This document shows positions 45,439 to 54,466 of a DNA stretch of 60,344 nt, piece after piece. Source of the DNA: Anaerofustis stercorihominis (GTDB taxonomy: Bacteria; Bacillota; Clostridia; Eubacteriales; Anaerofustaceae). The notes beneath the pieces are model-generated. The model ran no database searches. It had not been told where the DNA came from and saw only the letters and a list, made by a program, of their open reading frames with translations. Positions within the stretch are counted from its first letter, which is position 1. Each line of letters opens with the position of its first letter. The DNA lies in the NCBI GenBank assembly GCA_015058295.1, contig SVCP01000006.1, forward strand, positions 1-60,344, read 5' to 3'. Position numbers and translations under genes: made by a program.

Positions 45439-46848
45439 CTATGCTTCGATTACAGAATCCTTTTCAGCATTTGCTTTAGCATACATAGCAGCCTCTTCGT
45501 CTGTAAGTTTGTAGAAGAACATTGTGAGTATACCTGCAGCAACACCGATAACTGCCGGGATAAGGCCGATAACCATCATGTAACGGTTCATGTGTTCGAA
45601 GTAACCGAGTTTGTCTCCGACCGGGGGAACATATCCCGCCCATGCAACAAGATAACCCACAGCAGTGCCGCCGATAGCCATACCGATTTTTGTGGGAATA
45701 TTCATGATGGCTGCTGCGAAACCACGCATATCTTTTCCTGTTGTGTAGTATCCGTATTCTGCACAGTCGAGCCAGTAGTTTACACCAAACGGCATATATG
45801 TGTATGTAGCCGCACGAAGCATACACATTCCGATTGTCATAAGAACAAGGTTTGCACTTCCGTCTTTCCTGAGAGCAAATATATAGATAAACAGCGCGCC
45901 TGCACTCCAGAGGAAACGTCCGAGAACAAGAGAGTTCTTTTTACCGATCTTTTTGCCGATAGGCGGAATTACCATAGATGCGATGAATGCAACGATACTT
46001 CTTGTTGTGATGGCAATTGTATATTTTGAGAATGTTCCCGTAACACGGAAGAAGTATGTGGTTACGCCTGCACTGATCTGTGAACCTACATTGAACAATG
46101 TGTATGTAAGAACAAGAATGAACATCTGCTTGTTTGTAACAATAGCTTCGATCATATCCTTCAGTGAAGCGGACTGTTTTGCAGCTGTCTGCGGTGCCGG
46201 CGGGTCAAACGGAGAAGCAAGCTTGATGAAGAAGATGTTGCATGCGAGGAAGCACAGTGAGAACGCAAGTGTTACAAGGAAGTAACCAAGTGTCGGTGAA
46301 CCTGTGAGCCCTTCAACAAATGAAATACACGGCAATGTGATAGCCGATGCGATGATAGATACAGCAGCACCTACCTGAGACTGTCTTGTTGTGAGCCTTC
46401 TTCTGTCTTCCATGTTTGCACCTGCCAGCTTTCTTACGAGAGAGCCGCGGACAGTTGCGTTGAAGTTCATTGAGCCATGGAACAGACAATATCCGATACA
46501 TACAATAATAAGTTTAATTGTCGGATTTGAAATAAATGCGGATGTATCCATAAGCTGGATAATGTTACCGAAGAAAAGTGTACATGTAAGAATTCTCACC
46601 CATGAAATATATTTGCCGTGCTTCATGTTTGATTTTTCAATGATGGGACCTGCAAGTATACATACGAAGAAGTCGAATGTCTTTGCAATACCCATCGCTG
46701 TACCGTAAGCTACGGGGCTGATTCCGAGATAGTCCGTACAGAACATCATAATGTACGTCATCGGAGCTGTGGATGCCATTGTTAACAGACCGTTTGAAAG
46801 TGCGTATGTGTTAACATGCAGTGACGTTAATTTTGGTTTGTTGTCCAT
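45439..46848 (-). CDS. GPH-type cation symporter, paralogue 3
   Basis: The ATG at 46848 (AAGGAGAATACTTA upstream) is chosen over an in-frame start 60 bp earlier; it gives MDNKPKLTSLHVN, matching its paralogues. The product is 469 residues with GIAKTFDFFVCILAGPIIE, KHGKYISWVRI and NYWLDCAEYGYYTTGKD. It is the most divergent of the three in TM7-8 (ISAGVTTYFFRVTGTFSKY). Together the genes look like two rounds of tandem duplication. The upstream 246 bp carry AT-rich sequence with a TATAAT box but only a partial copy of the operator motif. Confidence 0.9.
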   Translation of the reverse strand: MDNKPKLTSLHVNTYALSNGLLTMASTAPMTYIMMFCTDYLGISPVAYGTAMGIAKTFDFFVCILAGPIIEKSNMKHGKYISWVRILTCTLFFGNIIQLMDTSAFISNPTIKLIIVCIGYCLFHGSMNFNATVRGSLVRKLAGANMEDRRRLTTRQSQVGAAVSIIASAITLPCISFVEGLTGSPTLGYFLVTLAFSLCFLACNIFFIKLASPFDPPAPQTAAKQSASLKDMIEAIVTNKQMFILVLTYTLFNVGSQISAGVTTYFFRVTGTFSKYTIAITTRSIVAFIASMVIPPIGKKIGKKNSLVLGRFLWSAGALFIYIFALRKDGSANLVLMTIGMCMLRAATYTYMPFGVNYWLDCAEYGYYTTGKDMRGFAAAIMNIPTKIGMAIGGTAVGYLVAWAGYVPPVGDKLGYFEHMNRYMMVIGLIPAVIGVAAGILTMFFYKLTDEEAAMYAKANAEKDSVIEA

Positions 46849-47050
46849 TAAGTATTCTCCTTTACTTTTCGTCATTACAACATTATCATACATATACAGT
46901 TTGAACAATCCGCATTATAAACAATCATCAATTAAGAGATTCAACGATTTAACGTAGCAACTAACCGATTCAATACGTATATAACTTTAATATTATCTTA
47001 ACCGTACAATAATCATATCTGAATAAGGCTTTATCGGAGCAGGCAAAAAT

Positions 47051-47076
47051 AAAAAAGGCAATAACACTTTATTGCC
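47051..47076 (-). terminator. Nitroreductase terminator
   Basis: The minus-strand stem GGCAAT...ATTGCC is followed by TTTTTTATTTTT. Confidence 0.82.
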
Positions 47077-47094
47077 TGTAAATAATATTAAAAA

Positions 47095-47619
47095 TCAGAA
47101 TTTTTCCTTATGAACTCTGACATCCGATACATCCGGGATTTCATGAGCCGCGGCTTTCTTCGACGCAATACCAAGAGACAACACCGCTTCAAGCTTCATA
47201 TTTTCCGGAAACTGCAGTATCTCACGCAGATACTCTTCAGTCGTTCTTCCGTCGGACGCTTCCCTGAGTCTTCCCTGTATCCAGCAGCTTCCCACGCCAA
47301 GATAATCAGCCATAAGATGCATATTTGAAAGAGCAATGGAGCAGTCTTCGATTATCGTATCCGTTTTGTCCGAATTTCCGAGTACGACTATTGCCGCATC
47401 CGCTCCTTCGAGCATATTCGCCGCCCCTGTGCGGCATCCTGCCATTTTCTTCAGAGTTTCTTTATTGCGTACAAGAATAAATTCCCACGGTCTTGTACCT
47501 TTTCCCGACGGTGAAAGAAGCCCTGCCTGCAGTATCATATCGATCTTTTCCTGAGGGATTTCTTCCCCTGTGTAAACACGCACGCTACGTCTCTGTCTCA
47601 TAATTTCAAGTAAGTTCAT
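47095..47619 (-). CDS. Nitroreductase family flavoprotein
   Basis: This 174-residue protein is at the short end for the family but complete. ATG at 47619 follows CAGGAGGTGCAG. The N-terminal RRSVRVYTGEEIPQEKIDMI and LLSPSGKGTRPWEFILVRN hold the FMN phosphate-binding Arg-Ser-Arg and the Ser-Pro-Ser-type loop. SIALSNMHLMADYLGVGSCW is the dimer/FMN helix. Such enzymes use NAD(P)H and FMN to reduce nitro groups, quinones or related compounds. The physiological substrate cannot be read from the sequence. It appears monocistronic. Confidence 0.92.
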   Translation of the reverse strand: MNLLEIMRQRRSVRVYTGEEIPQEKIDMILQAGLLSPSGKGTRPWEFILVRNKETLKKMAGCRTGAANMLEGADAAIVVLGNSDKTDTIIEDCSIALSNMHLMADYLGVGSCWIQGRLREASDGRTTEEYLREILQFPENMKLEAVLSLGIASKKAAAHEIPDVSDVRVHKEKF

Positions 47620-47679
47620 TCTGCACCTCCTGTGTTTTCAGTATACAATAGAATTCTGCAAAACAAAAGACTTTTACAA

Positions 47680-47707
47680 AAAAATAAAGGCAGGAAATCC
47701 TGCCTTT
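47680..47707 (-). terminator. Terminator after the protease/membrane protein pair
   Basis: AAAGGCAGG...CCTGCCTTT is followed in the minus direction by ATTTTTTT. The same stem sequence recurs at the ilvE terminator. Confidence 0.9.
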
Positions 47708-47778
47708 ATCAACAAAATTCAATTATCCACACAGCCTGACATGCTTTTGAATATATTTTCCGGATGTTATCGGTCAGA

Positions 47779-48312
47779 TCAAAATCCTCTCTTATATGGA
47801 TCAATATCTTCGGGCTCATATATTTCAAACATATAAGTTGCAAAATCAAAAATCAACGGTGATAAAGGAACTTCAGAAAACTCCAAAGCTTTTTCATTTC
47901 CGTCTTTGTCTTCCACATACGCATCTACCACACGAAGATCCAGGCTTTCTATCAAAGTATAATGGTATATACATCCGTCATCGGCATAAAAGTCAAAAAT
48001 GTATTCCCACATGCCACCAAGTCCCAGCCAGGGGAAAGTATCCCAGTCAGGATGAACACTTCGTACTATTTTAGTATGATCAAACATTTTGTGGATAAGC
48101 TCAATATCATCTTCTTCGGTTACGGTGATTTTTTTTCCATTAATGGAACGAATCACAATATATTCTACATCTTCTGATGAAAAATCAACAAAATCATATG
48201 TATCATTATCTGCACACACTACACACAATACCGCAATTATCATTATCAGTATAACCGAAAACAGAACCTTCTCCCGCGTTGACCATGTCTTTAATATTTT
48301 TTTTATAAACAT
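47779..48312 (-). CDS. Uncharacterised small membrane-anchored protein
   Basis: No family recognised. The ATG at 48312 is preferred over a TTG at 48324, though no strong RBS is seen. It starts 4 bp after the protease stop and is probably translated by coupling. The about 177-residue product has one N-terminal membrane helix (KVLFSVILIMIIAVLCVVCA, about residues 15-36) and a mostly acidic outer domain. Aromatic motifs such as HPDWDTFPWLGLGGMWEYIF stand out. It could be an immunity, inhibitor or anchoring partner of the co-encoded cysteine protease. That is a guess from position only. Confidence 0.75.
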   Translation of the reverse strand: MFIKKILKTWSTREKVLFSVILIMIIAVLCVVCADNDTYDFVDFSSEDVEYIVIRSINGKKITVTEEDDIELIHKMFDHTKIVRSVHPDWDTFPWLGLGGMWEYIFDFYADDGCIYHYTLIESLDLRVVDAYVEDKDGNEKALEFSEVPLSPLIFDFATYMFEIYEPEDIDPYKRGF

Positions 48313-48316
48313 AGCT

Positions 48317-49360
48317 TTAATCAATTACCAGAAAGTGAGATGTTTCATAATGAACACGGCTATGAGGATCAACATAATCGAGATATCCACCGGATACAGA
48401 TATTGTCCTATACCCAACAAGAGGATCCATAATGTATATATAAACACCATCATCCGGATCTGAAGAATATCCATGAACTACTACAAAATGGCCATCCACC
48501 CATCCGACATGAGCTATTCTGGCAACAATAGGATGTTCCCTCCCGCCTATTTCCGAAATAATCCGGTTTAATGAAAGTTCGCTTATCGATATAGAAGTAT
48601 CGACGCCATACTCACCTTCTATAACATTCTGGATTCGCCAGATGGAACGAGCTTGGTCTACCCCACCTGAATATTCATTCAATATTTGGCTTACTGTCCT
48701 GTTAATGCTTGGATTTTCAAATTTACCAACCGAAATAGAGCAACATGCCCAGCACTGCTCAGATCCTGAAGCCTGTATTACCTCGGAAACGCTTAAATAA
48801 CCGGAAATTCCGGGATCTGCCAAAGACAAGACATTAATTATTGCTGATGGCTCTATGAATTCTGTATTCAGAGCTGCATTTTGAATTATCTCCGCATCAC
48901 AATCAACCCTGCTTTCGTCTATCATCGCTTCGCGGACAACAATGCATTCATCGTCAATGATTGCATAAACCGTTGAACGTGTCATTACAAAGCACATTTC
49001 TTCTCCTGAATCATACACCTCGTTGAACAGATCTGAGAATATCATTGAAAATTCCAGTTTCCCGGATCTGTCGGTAATAACCCCTACAACACTTCCGGAA
49101 CCTACTACAGGATAGTATTCAAGTTCTGCATCCTCAATTCCTGAGACAGTAACCTCGTACACCGGAATCGGCTCACACAAACTGATTACACCCTCTGCTG
49201 CACTTGAATTCAGTTCAGGATAAACACCGCTCTGAATGCATGTATTAACCAATTTTGATGCGTCGCCGACAAAATCATCCGATAAAGAATCTGCGTACAC
49301 AATTGAAGATGTACTCAACAATAACAACACTGCCAACAAAAATGAAAATTTGCGTTTCAT
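48317..49360 (-). CDS. Secreted papain-like cysteine protease
   Basis: This 347-residue protein has a signal peptide (MKRKFSFLLAVLLLLSTSS to VYAD). A propeptide-like region of about 170 residues follows, then a papain-like (AvrRpt2/C39-like) domain. The catalytic Cys is in QASGSEQCWACCSISVGKF (about residue 202), the His in VDGHFVVVHGYSSD (about 290), and the Asp/Asn position in YIMDPLVGYRTIS (about 312). The Q-x-x-x-CWA spacing gives the oxyanion-hole Gln. Such enzymes process or degrade extracellular peptides. It has an RBS-like AAGGAGAATTATATTT before ATG 49360. The next gene follows within 4 bp. Confidence 0.85.
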   Translation of the reverse strand: MKRKFSFLLAVLLLLSTSSIVYADSLSDDFVGDASKLVNTCIQSGVYPELNSSAAEGVISLCEPIPVYEVTVSGIEDAELEYYPVVGSGSVVGVITDRSGKLEFSMIFSDLFNEVYDSGEEMCFVMTRSTVYAIIDDECIVVREAMIDESRVDCDAEIIQNAALNTEFIEPSAIINVLSLADPGISGYLSVSEVIQASGSEQCWACCSISVGKFENPSINRTVSQILNEYSGGVDQARSIWRIQNVIEGEYGVDTSISISELSLNRIISEIGGREHPIVARIAHVGWVDGHFVVVHGYSSDPDDGVYIYIMDPLVGYRTISVSGGYLDYVDPHSRVHYETSHFLVID

Positions 49361-49505
49361 AAATATAATTCTCCTTTTTGTTTATATTATAACACACAAA
49401 TATCAATATTGCAAATTATTATAAACAAAACTCATGATGTAATGTATTTATTTGATTTAATTTATTTTTAAAGATATTTTACACAAACAACTAAAAAGCC
49501 CCCAC

Positions 49506-49534
49506 AAAAGATAAAGGCAGGAAACCCTGCCTTT
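49506..49534 (-). terminator. ilvE terminator
   Basis: AAAGGCAGG...CCTGCCTTT lies 15 bp after the ilvE stop and is followed in the minus direction by ATCTTTTG, a rather weak tail. The stem is identical to that of the terminator at 47686-47707. Confidence 0.75.
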
Positions 49535-49548
49535 ATGCTAAATATCAA

Positions 49549-50613
49549 TTATTTTACTTCTTTTACCCAGCCGAACGGATCGTCGAGTCTTCCTGTCTGG
49601 ATACCTGTGATTGTGTCATAGAGCATCTGAGCCATATCGCCGATCTTGCCTTCGTTTATGATAACAACATCATCTTCATAAGCGAGTTTGCCGATGGGTG
49701 AGATAACAGCTGCTGTACCTGATGCAAATGCTTCGTCGAGTCTGCCTTCTTTAGCAACTTCGAAGATGTAGTCGATTGCGAGAGCTTCTTCAACAACTTC
49801 GATGCCTTTCATCTGAGCAACTTTGATTACAGAATCTCTTGTGATACCCGGAAGGATAGTTCCTTTAAGCGGTGATGTGTAGAGTTTACCGTCAATTACG
49901 AAGAATGCGTTTGATGTACCTACTTCTTCAACGTATTTTCTTTCCTTACCGTCAAGGAAGAGAACCTGTGAATAACCCATATCTTTTGCTTTCTTGTACG
50001 GTTTGAGGCTTGTTGCATAGTTGCCTGCGCATTTAGCTTCGCCTGTACCGCCGTCCATAGCACGGACATATGTATCTTCAACATAAATGCTTGTGGGCTG
50101 GAGGCCTTCTGCATAATAAGAACCTACCGGTGAGAGAATAATCATGAAGATATATTCGCTTGATACTTTAACGCCGAGAGAAGATTCTGTAGCGATCATG
50201 AACGGTCTGATATAAAGAGATGTATCTTTGAGGTTCGGGATCCATTCTTTTTCGATCATAAGAAGCTGTTCAAGTGCGTTGAGAACAAATTCTTTGTCAA
50301 TAGCCGGCATGCAGAGACGGTCGTTTGAACGGTTCATTCTTTCGAAGTTATCGAGGGGACGGAAAAGTGTTACGTTGTCATTTTCATCACGATAAGCTTT
50401 CATACCTTCGAATGTAGCCTGACCATAGTGGAATACCTGTGCAGCCGGTGAAATAGCAAGCGGGCCGTATTCGCAGATCTTTGCATCATGCCAGCCTGTG
50501 CCTTCCGTATATGTCATCATAAACATATGATCTGTAAAATATTTACCAAATCCGAGCTGATCAAAAGCCGGTTTTGTCTTGGGGTTTTGAGTTTTGATTA
50601 CCTGAAGTTCCAT
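49549..50613 (-). CDS. ilvE: Branched-chain amino acid aminotransferase
   Basis: The ATG at 50613 follows GAGAGGTAGAAAT; an ATG five codons upstream overlaps the RBS. The 354-residue enzyme is a class IV PLP aminotransferase that makes or breaks down Val, Leu and Ile. The PLP lysine lies in GGTGEAKCAGNYATSLKPY (about residues 190-208). GTSNAFFVIDGKLYTSPLKG and ILPGITRDSVIKVA are the typical substrate and phosphate-binding strands. It is of the longer, eukaryote/BCAT2-like subtype. It stands alone. Confidence 0.95.
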   Translation of the reverse strand: MELQVIKTQNPKTKPAFDQLGFGKYFTDHMFMMTYTEGTGWHDAKICEYGPLAISPAAQVFHYGQATFEGMKAYRDENDNVTLFRPLDNFERMNRSNDRLCMPAIDKEFVLNALEQLLMIEKEWIPNLKDTSLYIRPFMIATESSLGVKVSSEYIFMIILSPVGSYYAEGLQPTSIYVEDTYVRAMDGGTGEAKCAGNYATSLKPYKKAKDMGYSQVLFLDGKERKYVEEVGTSNAFFVIDGKLYTSPLKGTILPGITRDSVIKVAQMKGIEVVEEALAIDYIFEVAKEGRLDEAFASGTAAVISPIGKLAYEDDVVIINEGKIGDMAQMLYDTITGIQTGRLDDPFGWVKEVK

Positions 50614-50733
50614 ATTTCTACCTCTCATTTTTCAATATCTGTCTGGATATAACCTAAAAAATTGATATATTAGATTATACCACATACGCATAAAAAAACA
50701 ATAAATATTTTGAAAATTCTATCATTCTCGCGC

Positions 50734-51741
50734 CTATAACGCATTTTCTTTCAGAAACATGTCAGCTTCATCCATGGAAAACGGTATTTTAAGCGCTGAT
50801 GTCCTTATCTTGCTTCTGAGATCCGAAAGCTCGTTTTTCAGTTCGTTGTCAGCTTTATTTATCTGAAGGTCCACGAATCCATAACTTACTCCGTAACGAT
50901 ATTCTCCCGAATACAGTTCGTTATTCAGATATTCATCGATAACATACAGTGCTGCATTTTTAATATACTTTTTCGACTGTGCAATAATTTCATCTGACTG
51001 AACCGTATAAATATCCGAAAGTATAAGCTTCACTTCACTTCCCCTGAACAACTCAGTTATTCCAAGCGCACATGAACCGCAGTTCAGATATAAAACATCT
51101 GCATTCTGTGCTTTAAGGCTGTTTGCGGCTTCTTTCCCTTTTGCGGAGCTGTTATAAGAATCCGTATATGCGGATACGACGGTTATATCCGGATTTTTGT
51201 ACTTTGCACCTGCATAAAATCCCACATGCTGTTCTTCATAATCCGAGTCAAATCCACCTATATATCCAACAACACCGCTTGTGGATACACTTGCAGCCAT
51301 ATATCCTGCAAGGAATGCGGCTTCTTCCATTTTGAATGTGATGCTGACAACATTGTTCTTGTCCGTATCCACCCTTGTACCTATCATAGCGAGCTTCGTA
51401 TTCGGTTTATCCTCAAATGCGGAAAGCAACTCATAGTTCACTGCATAGCTCGTCCCGATATACAGGTTAGCACCGTCTTTTACTGCTTTCTGAGCTACAC
51501 CTTTCACATCATCAAGATCCGATACGTCGTATATTTCTTTTTTGAAATTGTAGTACTCCCCGATCTCATCCATGGCACTTTCAACAAGTACCGTCGAGTC
51601 TGTCCCCAGACCTTTCGGATCCGATACGTACGATATACTCACAGCTCTTTCCACCGCAGGCGTATTTGAAACACAGCCGCCAAGAAATGATACCATCATA
51701 ATAAATGCCGTAAAAATGGCAAGCATTCTGATTTTTCGCAT
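50734..51741 (-). CDS. BMP family (PnrA-like) substrate-binding lipoprotein
   Basis: This 335-residue lipoprotein has signal MLAIFTAFIMMVSFLGGC, with the lipobox Cys near residue 23. The mature domain has the BMP/PnrA pattern, with EAAFLAGYMAASVS and GVVGYIGGFDSDYEEQHVGF (hinge and ligand region). Such proteins bind nucleosides for ABC importers. No importer genes are next to it, which is unusual. ATG at 51741 lies 3 bp after the trxB stop, so the two form an operon. Confidence 0.9.
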   Translation of the reverse strand: MRKIRMLAIFTAFIMMVSFLGGCVSNTPAVERAVSISYVSDPKGLGTDSTVLVESAMDEIGEYYNFKKEIYDVSDLDDVKGVAQKAVKDGANLYIGTSYAVNYELLSAFEDKPNTKLAMIGTRVDTDKNNVVSITFKMEEAAFLAGYMAASVSTSGVVGYIGGFDSDYEEQHVGFYAGAKYKNPDITVVSAYTDSYNSSAKGKEAANSLKAQNADVLYLNCGSCALGITELFRGSEVKLILSDIYTVQSDEIIAQSKKYIKNAALYVIDEYLNNELYSGEYRYGVSYGFVDLQINKADNELKNELSDLRSKIRTSALKIPFSMDEADMFLKENAL

Positions 51742-51744
51742 ATC

Positions 51745-52665
51745 CTACTTCCCGTCAATATATTCCTGCGCATATACTGCCGCAACAGCACCGTCTGCAG
51801 CAGCTGTGATGACCTGTCTGAGAGGAGTATTTCTTACATCTCCCACAGCAAATATACCTTCTGCGGAAGTATGCATCTTATCATCTGTAATGATATAACC
51901 GCCTTCGTCAAGTTCAAGCATTCCTTCAAGGAATTCCGTATTGGGCTTGAATCCTACGAACACGAACACTCCGTCCACTTCAAGATCATAAATCCTGTCT
52001 TCCTTGAGATCTTTTACAGCAAGTGCGTTTACTTTCATATCCCCTTTTATTTCAACAGGAACGGTGCTGTACAGCACCTTTACATTCTCGTCGGCTTCTA
52101 TCTTTCTGATATTGTATACTCCCGCCCTGAGAGTATCTCTCCTGTGGATAATATAAAGTTCCGAAGCAAATTTGCTGAGATAATGAGCTTCTTTCACTGC
52201 AGTATCACCTCCGCCGAGAACAGCGATCTTCTTTCCTTTGAAGAATCCCGCATCACATGTAGCGCAGTAAGATACTCCCCTGCCTCTGAATTCAGTTTCA
52301 CCGGGAACTCCCGCCATATTCGGTTCACTTCCCGTAGAAATAATGACAGCTTTTGCAGTGTATTCGTCAAGATCACAGATAATCTTAAAGTTTTCCCCGT
52401 CTTTTTCGATCTTGCTTACATAATCATAAACAAATTCACTGCCTGCCTCTTCTGCCTGCTCATACATTCTCTGTGTGATAGATGTTCCTGTGGCATCCCT
52501 TTCACTGCCGGGATAATTTTCAACTTCCGTTGTTGTTGTAATAAGACCACCCACAGTCTGTTTCTCAATTACAAGAACCTTAAGTTCGCTTCTTGCGGCA
52601 TAAAGTGCGGCGCTGAGCCCTCCGGGGCCTGCACCTATTATACAAATATCATATTTATTACTCAT
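51745..52665 (-). CDS. trxB: Thioredoxin-disulfide reductase
   Basis: This 306-residue flavoprotein is of normal TrxB size. It has CIIGAGPGGLSAALYAARSE (FAD site), the redox pair in YCATCDAGFFKGKK, the NADPH motif VLGGGDTAVKEAHYLSK, and GIFAVGDVRNTPLRQVITAA at the C-terminus. It transfers electrons from NADPH to thioredoxin in the cytoplasm. No thioredoxin gene lies nearby. ATG at 52665 follows AAAAGGATATTGAC. Confidence 0.96.
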   Translation of the reverse strand: MSNKYDICIIGAGPGGLSAALYAARSELKVLVIEKQTVGGLITTTTEVENYPGSERDATGTSITQRMYEQAEEAGSEFVYDYVSKIEKDGENFKIICDLDEYTAKAVIISTGSEPNMAGVPGETEFRGRGVSYCATCDAGFFKGKKIAVLGGGDTAVKEAHYLSKFASELYIIHRRDTLRAGVYNIRKIEADENVKVLYSTVPVEIKGDMKVNALAVKDLKEDRIYDLEVDGVFVFVGFKPNTEFLEGMLELDEGGYIITDDKMHTSAEGIFAVGDVRNTPLRQVITAAADGAVAAVYAQEYIDGK

Positions 52666-52754
52666 GTCAATATCCTTTTGTGTTTTTTATTATTATACGC
52701 AAAATATCCCTGCGTATCAATATTTCATTATATAAATGTAACAAAATTGTAATA

Positions 52755-53939
52755 TTATTCCTGTGTTTCTGTATTAAGAAACTCTGCAGGATCAAAATAT
52801 CTTGCAACAAGCTCAACAATCTCTTCCAGATTGTCACTGCACATCATCTGTCCGGAGAGTGCATTTCCCCCACCCCTGACATCATAATCATTTTTCAGCT
52901 TATTGATGATCAGGTTAACGGGACGGTCAAGATTCTGATAAATTATCAGCTTATTCTGTTTCCTGTCAATTCCCACAAATGCCTTTTCTGCTTTTGCAAC
53001 AAGCAGGCTTCCCAGAGACTTCATATCATCAAAATCCCCCTCCGCCATAATAAGCGTATGCTCGGAATCTGCAAGCCTGTCCGCTTCGATTGAATTTACC
53101 GTTTCTTTCAGTTTTGCAAATTGTTTTTTAAGTGCATTGAAATCATCTTCCTTTTTGATCAGACGCTCAACAACAGTGTCCGTTGTAGATGACAACATTG
53201 CATTTATCTTTAAAATTGCATCGTTTTTCATTCTGTAATCATTCACCGCACTGCTTCCTGCAGTAAATGTGAGCCTTACAACAGAATTCTTTGTTTCTGT
53301 CTTTAATATCTTGATCATACCGATCTGCCCGGTGTTATCGGCATGAACGGCACAGCACAGACTCAGATCAACTCCCGGAATATTCACAAGTCTCGGAAAA
53401 TCAATATCTTCCCCGATTGCTTTTCTCAGAGGAAGAGTGCCAAGTTCTGATTTATCTGCGATTCTGAACTGCAGAGCAATACAGCTTCTGACGATCTCAT
53501 TTGCTTTGTCTTCTATTTCTGCAATTCTTTTTTCATCAAACCCGCTTCCGCTCAGATCAATAGTCGCATATGTATCGGAAAAATGAACACTATCCGTATG
53601 CATACCGAGAATATCCTCAAACAAAGCTGAGATAATATGCTGGGAAGTATGCATAATACTGCGTCTTTTACGCAGATCTGTATCAATAATGCATTCAACG
53701 TTCCACCCGATGTCTCCGATCTCATCTTCAAAACTGTAATACACCTTTTCTCCGTTTTCAAGTGCATCGACAAGAGCTTTCCCGTTTGCAGTCCCTTCAT
53801 CACGGGTTTCTCCGCCTCCTCCCGGGAAAAACGGTGCTGTATCAAACAAATAATATGTGTTCGAGTCAATTATTATCTTATCTTCAATGCGGCAGGTAAA
53901 TTTGTCCTTACTGCTGTCTTCGTAATAAGCTTTTATCAT
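52755..53939 (-). CDS. Alanyl-tRNA editing protein (AlaX-L type, with DHHA1)
   Basis: This 394-residue protein matches the editing half of alanyl-tRNA synthetase: an N-terminal beta-barrel with FDTAPFFPGGGGETRDEG. The zinc site follows (HTSQHIISALF and CCAVHADNTGQIG). A central coiled coil (about residues 255-290) and a C-terminal DHHA1 domain with VRGGGNALSGQMMCSDN end the protein. Such proteins hydrolyse Ser or Gly wrongly attached to tRNA-Ala. ATG at 53939 follows GGAAGGAGCAAAA. It has its own promoter and a long leader region. Confidence 0.93.
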   Translation of the reverse strand: MIKAYYEDSSKDKFTCRIEDKIIIDSNTYYLFDTAPFFPGGGGETRDEGTANGKALVDALENGEKVYYSFEDEIGDIGWNVECIIDTDLRKRRSIMHTSQHIISALFEDILGMHTDSVHFSDTYATIDLSGSGFDEKRIAEIEDKANEIVRSCIALQFRIADKSELGTLPLRKAIGEDIDFPRLVNIPGVDLSLCCAVHADNTGQIGMIKILKTETKNSVVRLTFTAGSSAVNDYRMKNDAILKINAMLSSTTDTVVERLIKKEDDFNALKKQFAKLKETVNSIEADRLADSEHTLIMAEGDFDDMKSLGSLLVAKAEKAFVGIDRKQNKLIIYQNLDRPVNLIINKLKNDYDVRGGGNALSGQMMCSDNLEEIVELVARYFDPAEFLNTETQE

Positions 53940-54001
53940 TTTTGCTCCTTCCGTCCGTATCTGTATTTATTGCGCTATGTATCAACAATCTGTTTATATC
54001 T

Positions 54002-54030
54002 ATTATAACACATTTATTTCTTTCGTAAAA
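54002..54030 (-). promoter_or_regulatory. Promoter of the AlaX gene
   Basis: On the minus strand TTTTAC (54025-54030), a 17-bp spacer and TATAAT (54002-54007) lie about 60 bp before the ATG. The -35 overlaps the tail of the upstream hairpin. Confidence 0.75.
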
Positions 54031-54157
54031 TAAAACAATGCTCCCTTTGCCGAACAGGAGCATCGTTCATTAATAAAATATGAAGGAGTATCGACCGTAC
54101 GCCGAACTCAATGGAGTCTGTTAGTACCTATGTACTGACTATATTTTTAATTTGCCT
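54031..54157 (-). ncRNA. Candidate small RNA upstream of the AlaX gene
   Basis: A minus-strand promoter (54164-54192) would start an RNA near 54157. The RNA contains a hairpin (AGTAC-ATAG-GTACT) and ends in a stem ATGCTCC...GGAGCAT (54038-54063) followed by TTGTTTTATTTTA, a terminator-like end. About 125-130 nt, with no ORF. No known RNA family was recognised. It could also be an attenuated leader of the AlaX gene. Confidence 0.4.
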
Positions 54158-54163
54158 GTGACT

Positions 54164-54192
54164 ACTCTAACAGATACTGAGAAAACAGTCAA
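54164..54192 (-). promoter_or_regulatory. Promoter in the AlaX upstream region
   Basis: TTGACT (54187-54192), a 17-bp spacer and TAGAGT (54164-54169) on the minus strand. The 527-bp gap 53940-54466 otherwise contains no gene. Confidence 0.5.
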
Positions 54193-54400
54193 TGAGATTT
54201 TATTAATTTTTTTCAAATTGTATCTGTCTTACAAAAGCACGCAGTCACGCATACTGCTTTTTGTATTCGGGATACGAACGATTTCTTTATCTAATTGTAT
54301 ATTATTGACTTAACAAGATTTTTATATGCAAAAATAAGTATCTTTTGTTTTTTATCGTACCGACGGTACCACAGCAACGGTCGTTATGCTCATCTCAATA

Positions 54401-54430
54401 AAAAAACTCCCACGACAATCCGTGGGAGTT
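54401..54430 (-). terminator. Terminator of the URO-D-like gene
   Basis: A perfect stem (AACTCCCACG / CGTGGGAGTT, loop of 6) is followed in the minus direction by TTTTTATTG. Confidence 0.92.
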
Positions 54431-54466
54431 TAAAAATTAATTTCAATGTATCTTATTACTTTAAGA

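Noticed and set aside
51871-52752. Plus-strand open frame of 293 codons across trxB
   Set aside because: It is antisense to trxB, whose motifs are intact. The product has shadow-frame composition.
54345-54385. T-box-like sequence (TGTGGTACCG) upstream of the AlaX gene
   Set aside because: It resembles part of the T-box antiterminator motif, but there is no specifier stem before it, a strong terminator of the upstream gene lies directly ahead, and no terminator pairs with it downstream.
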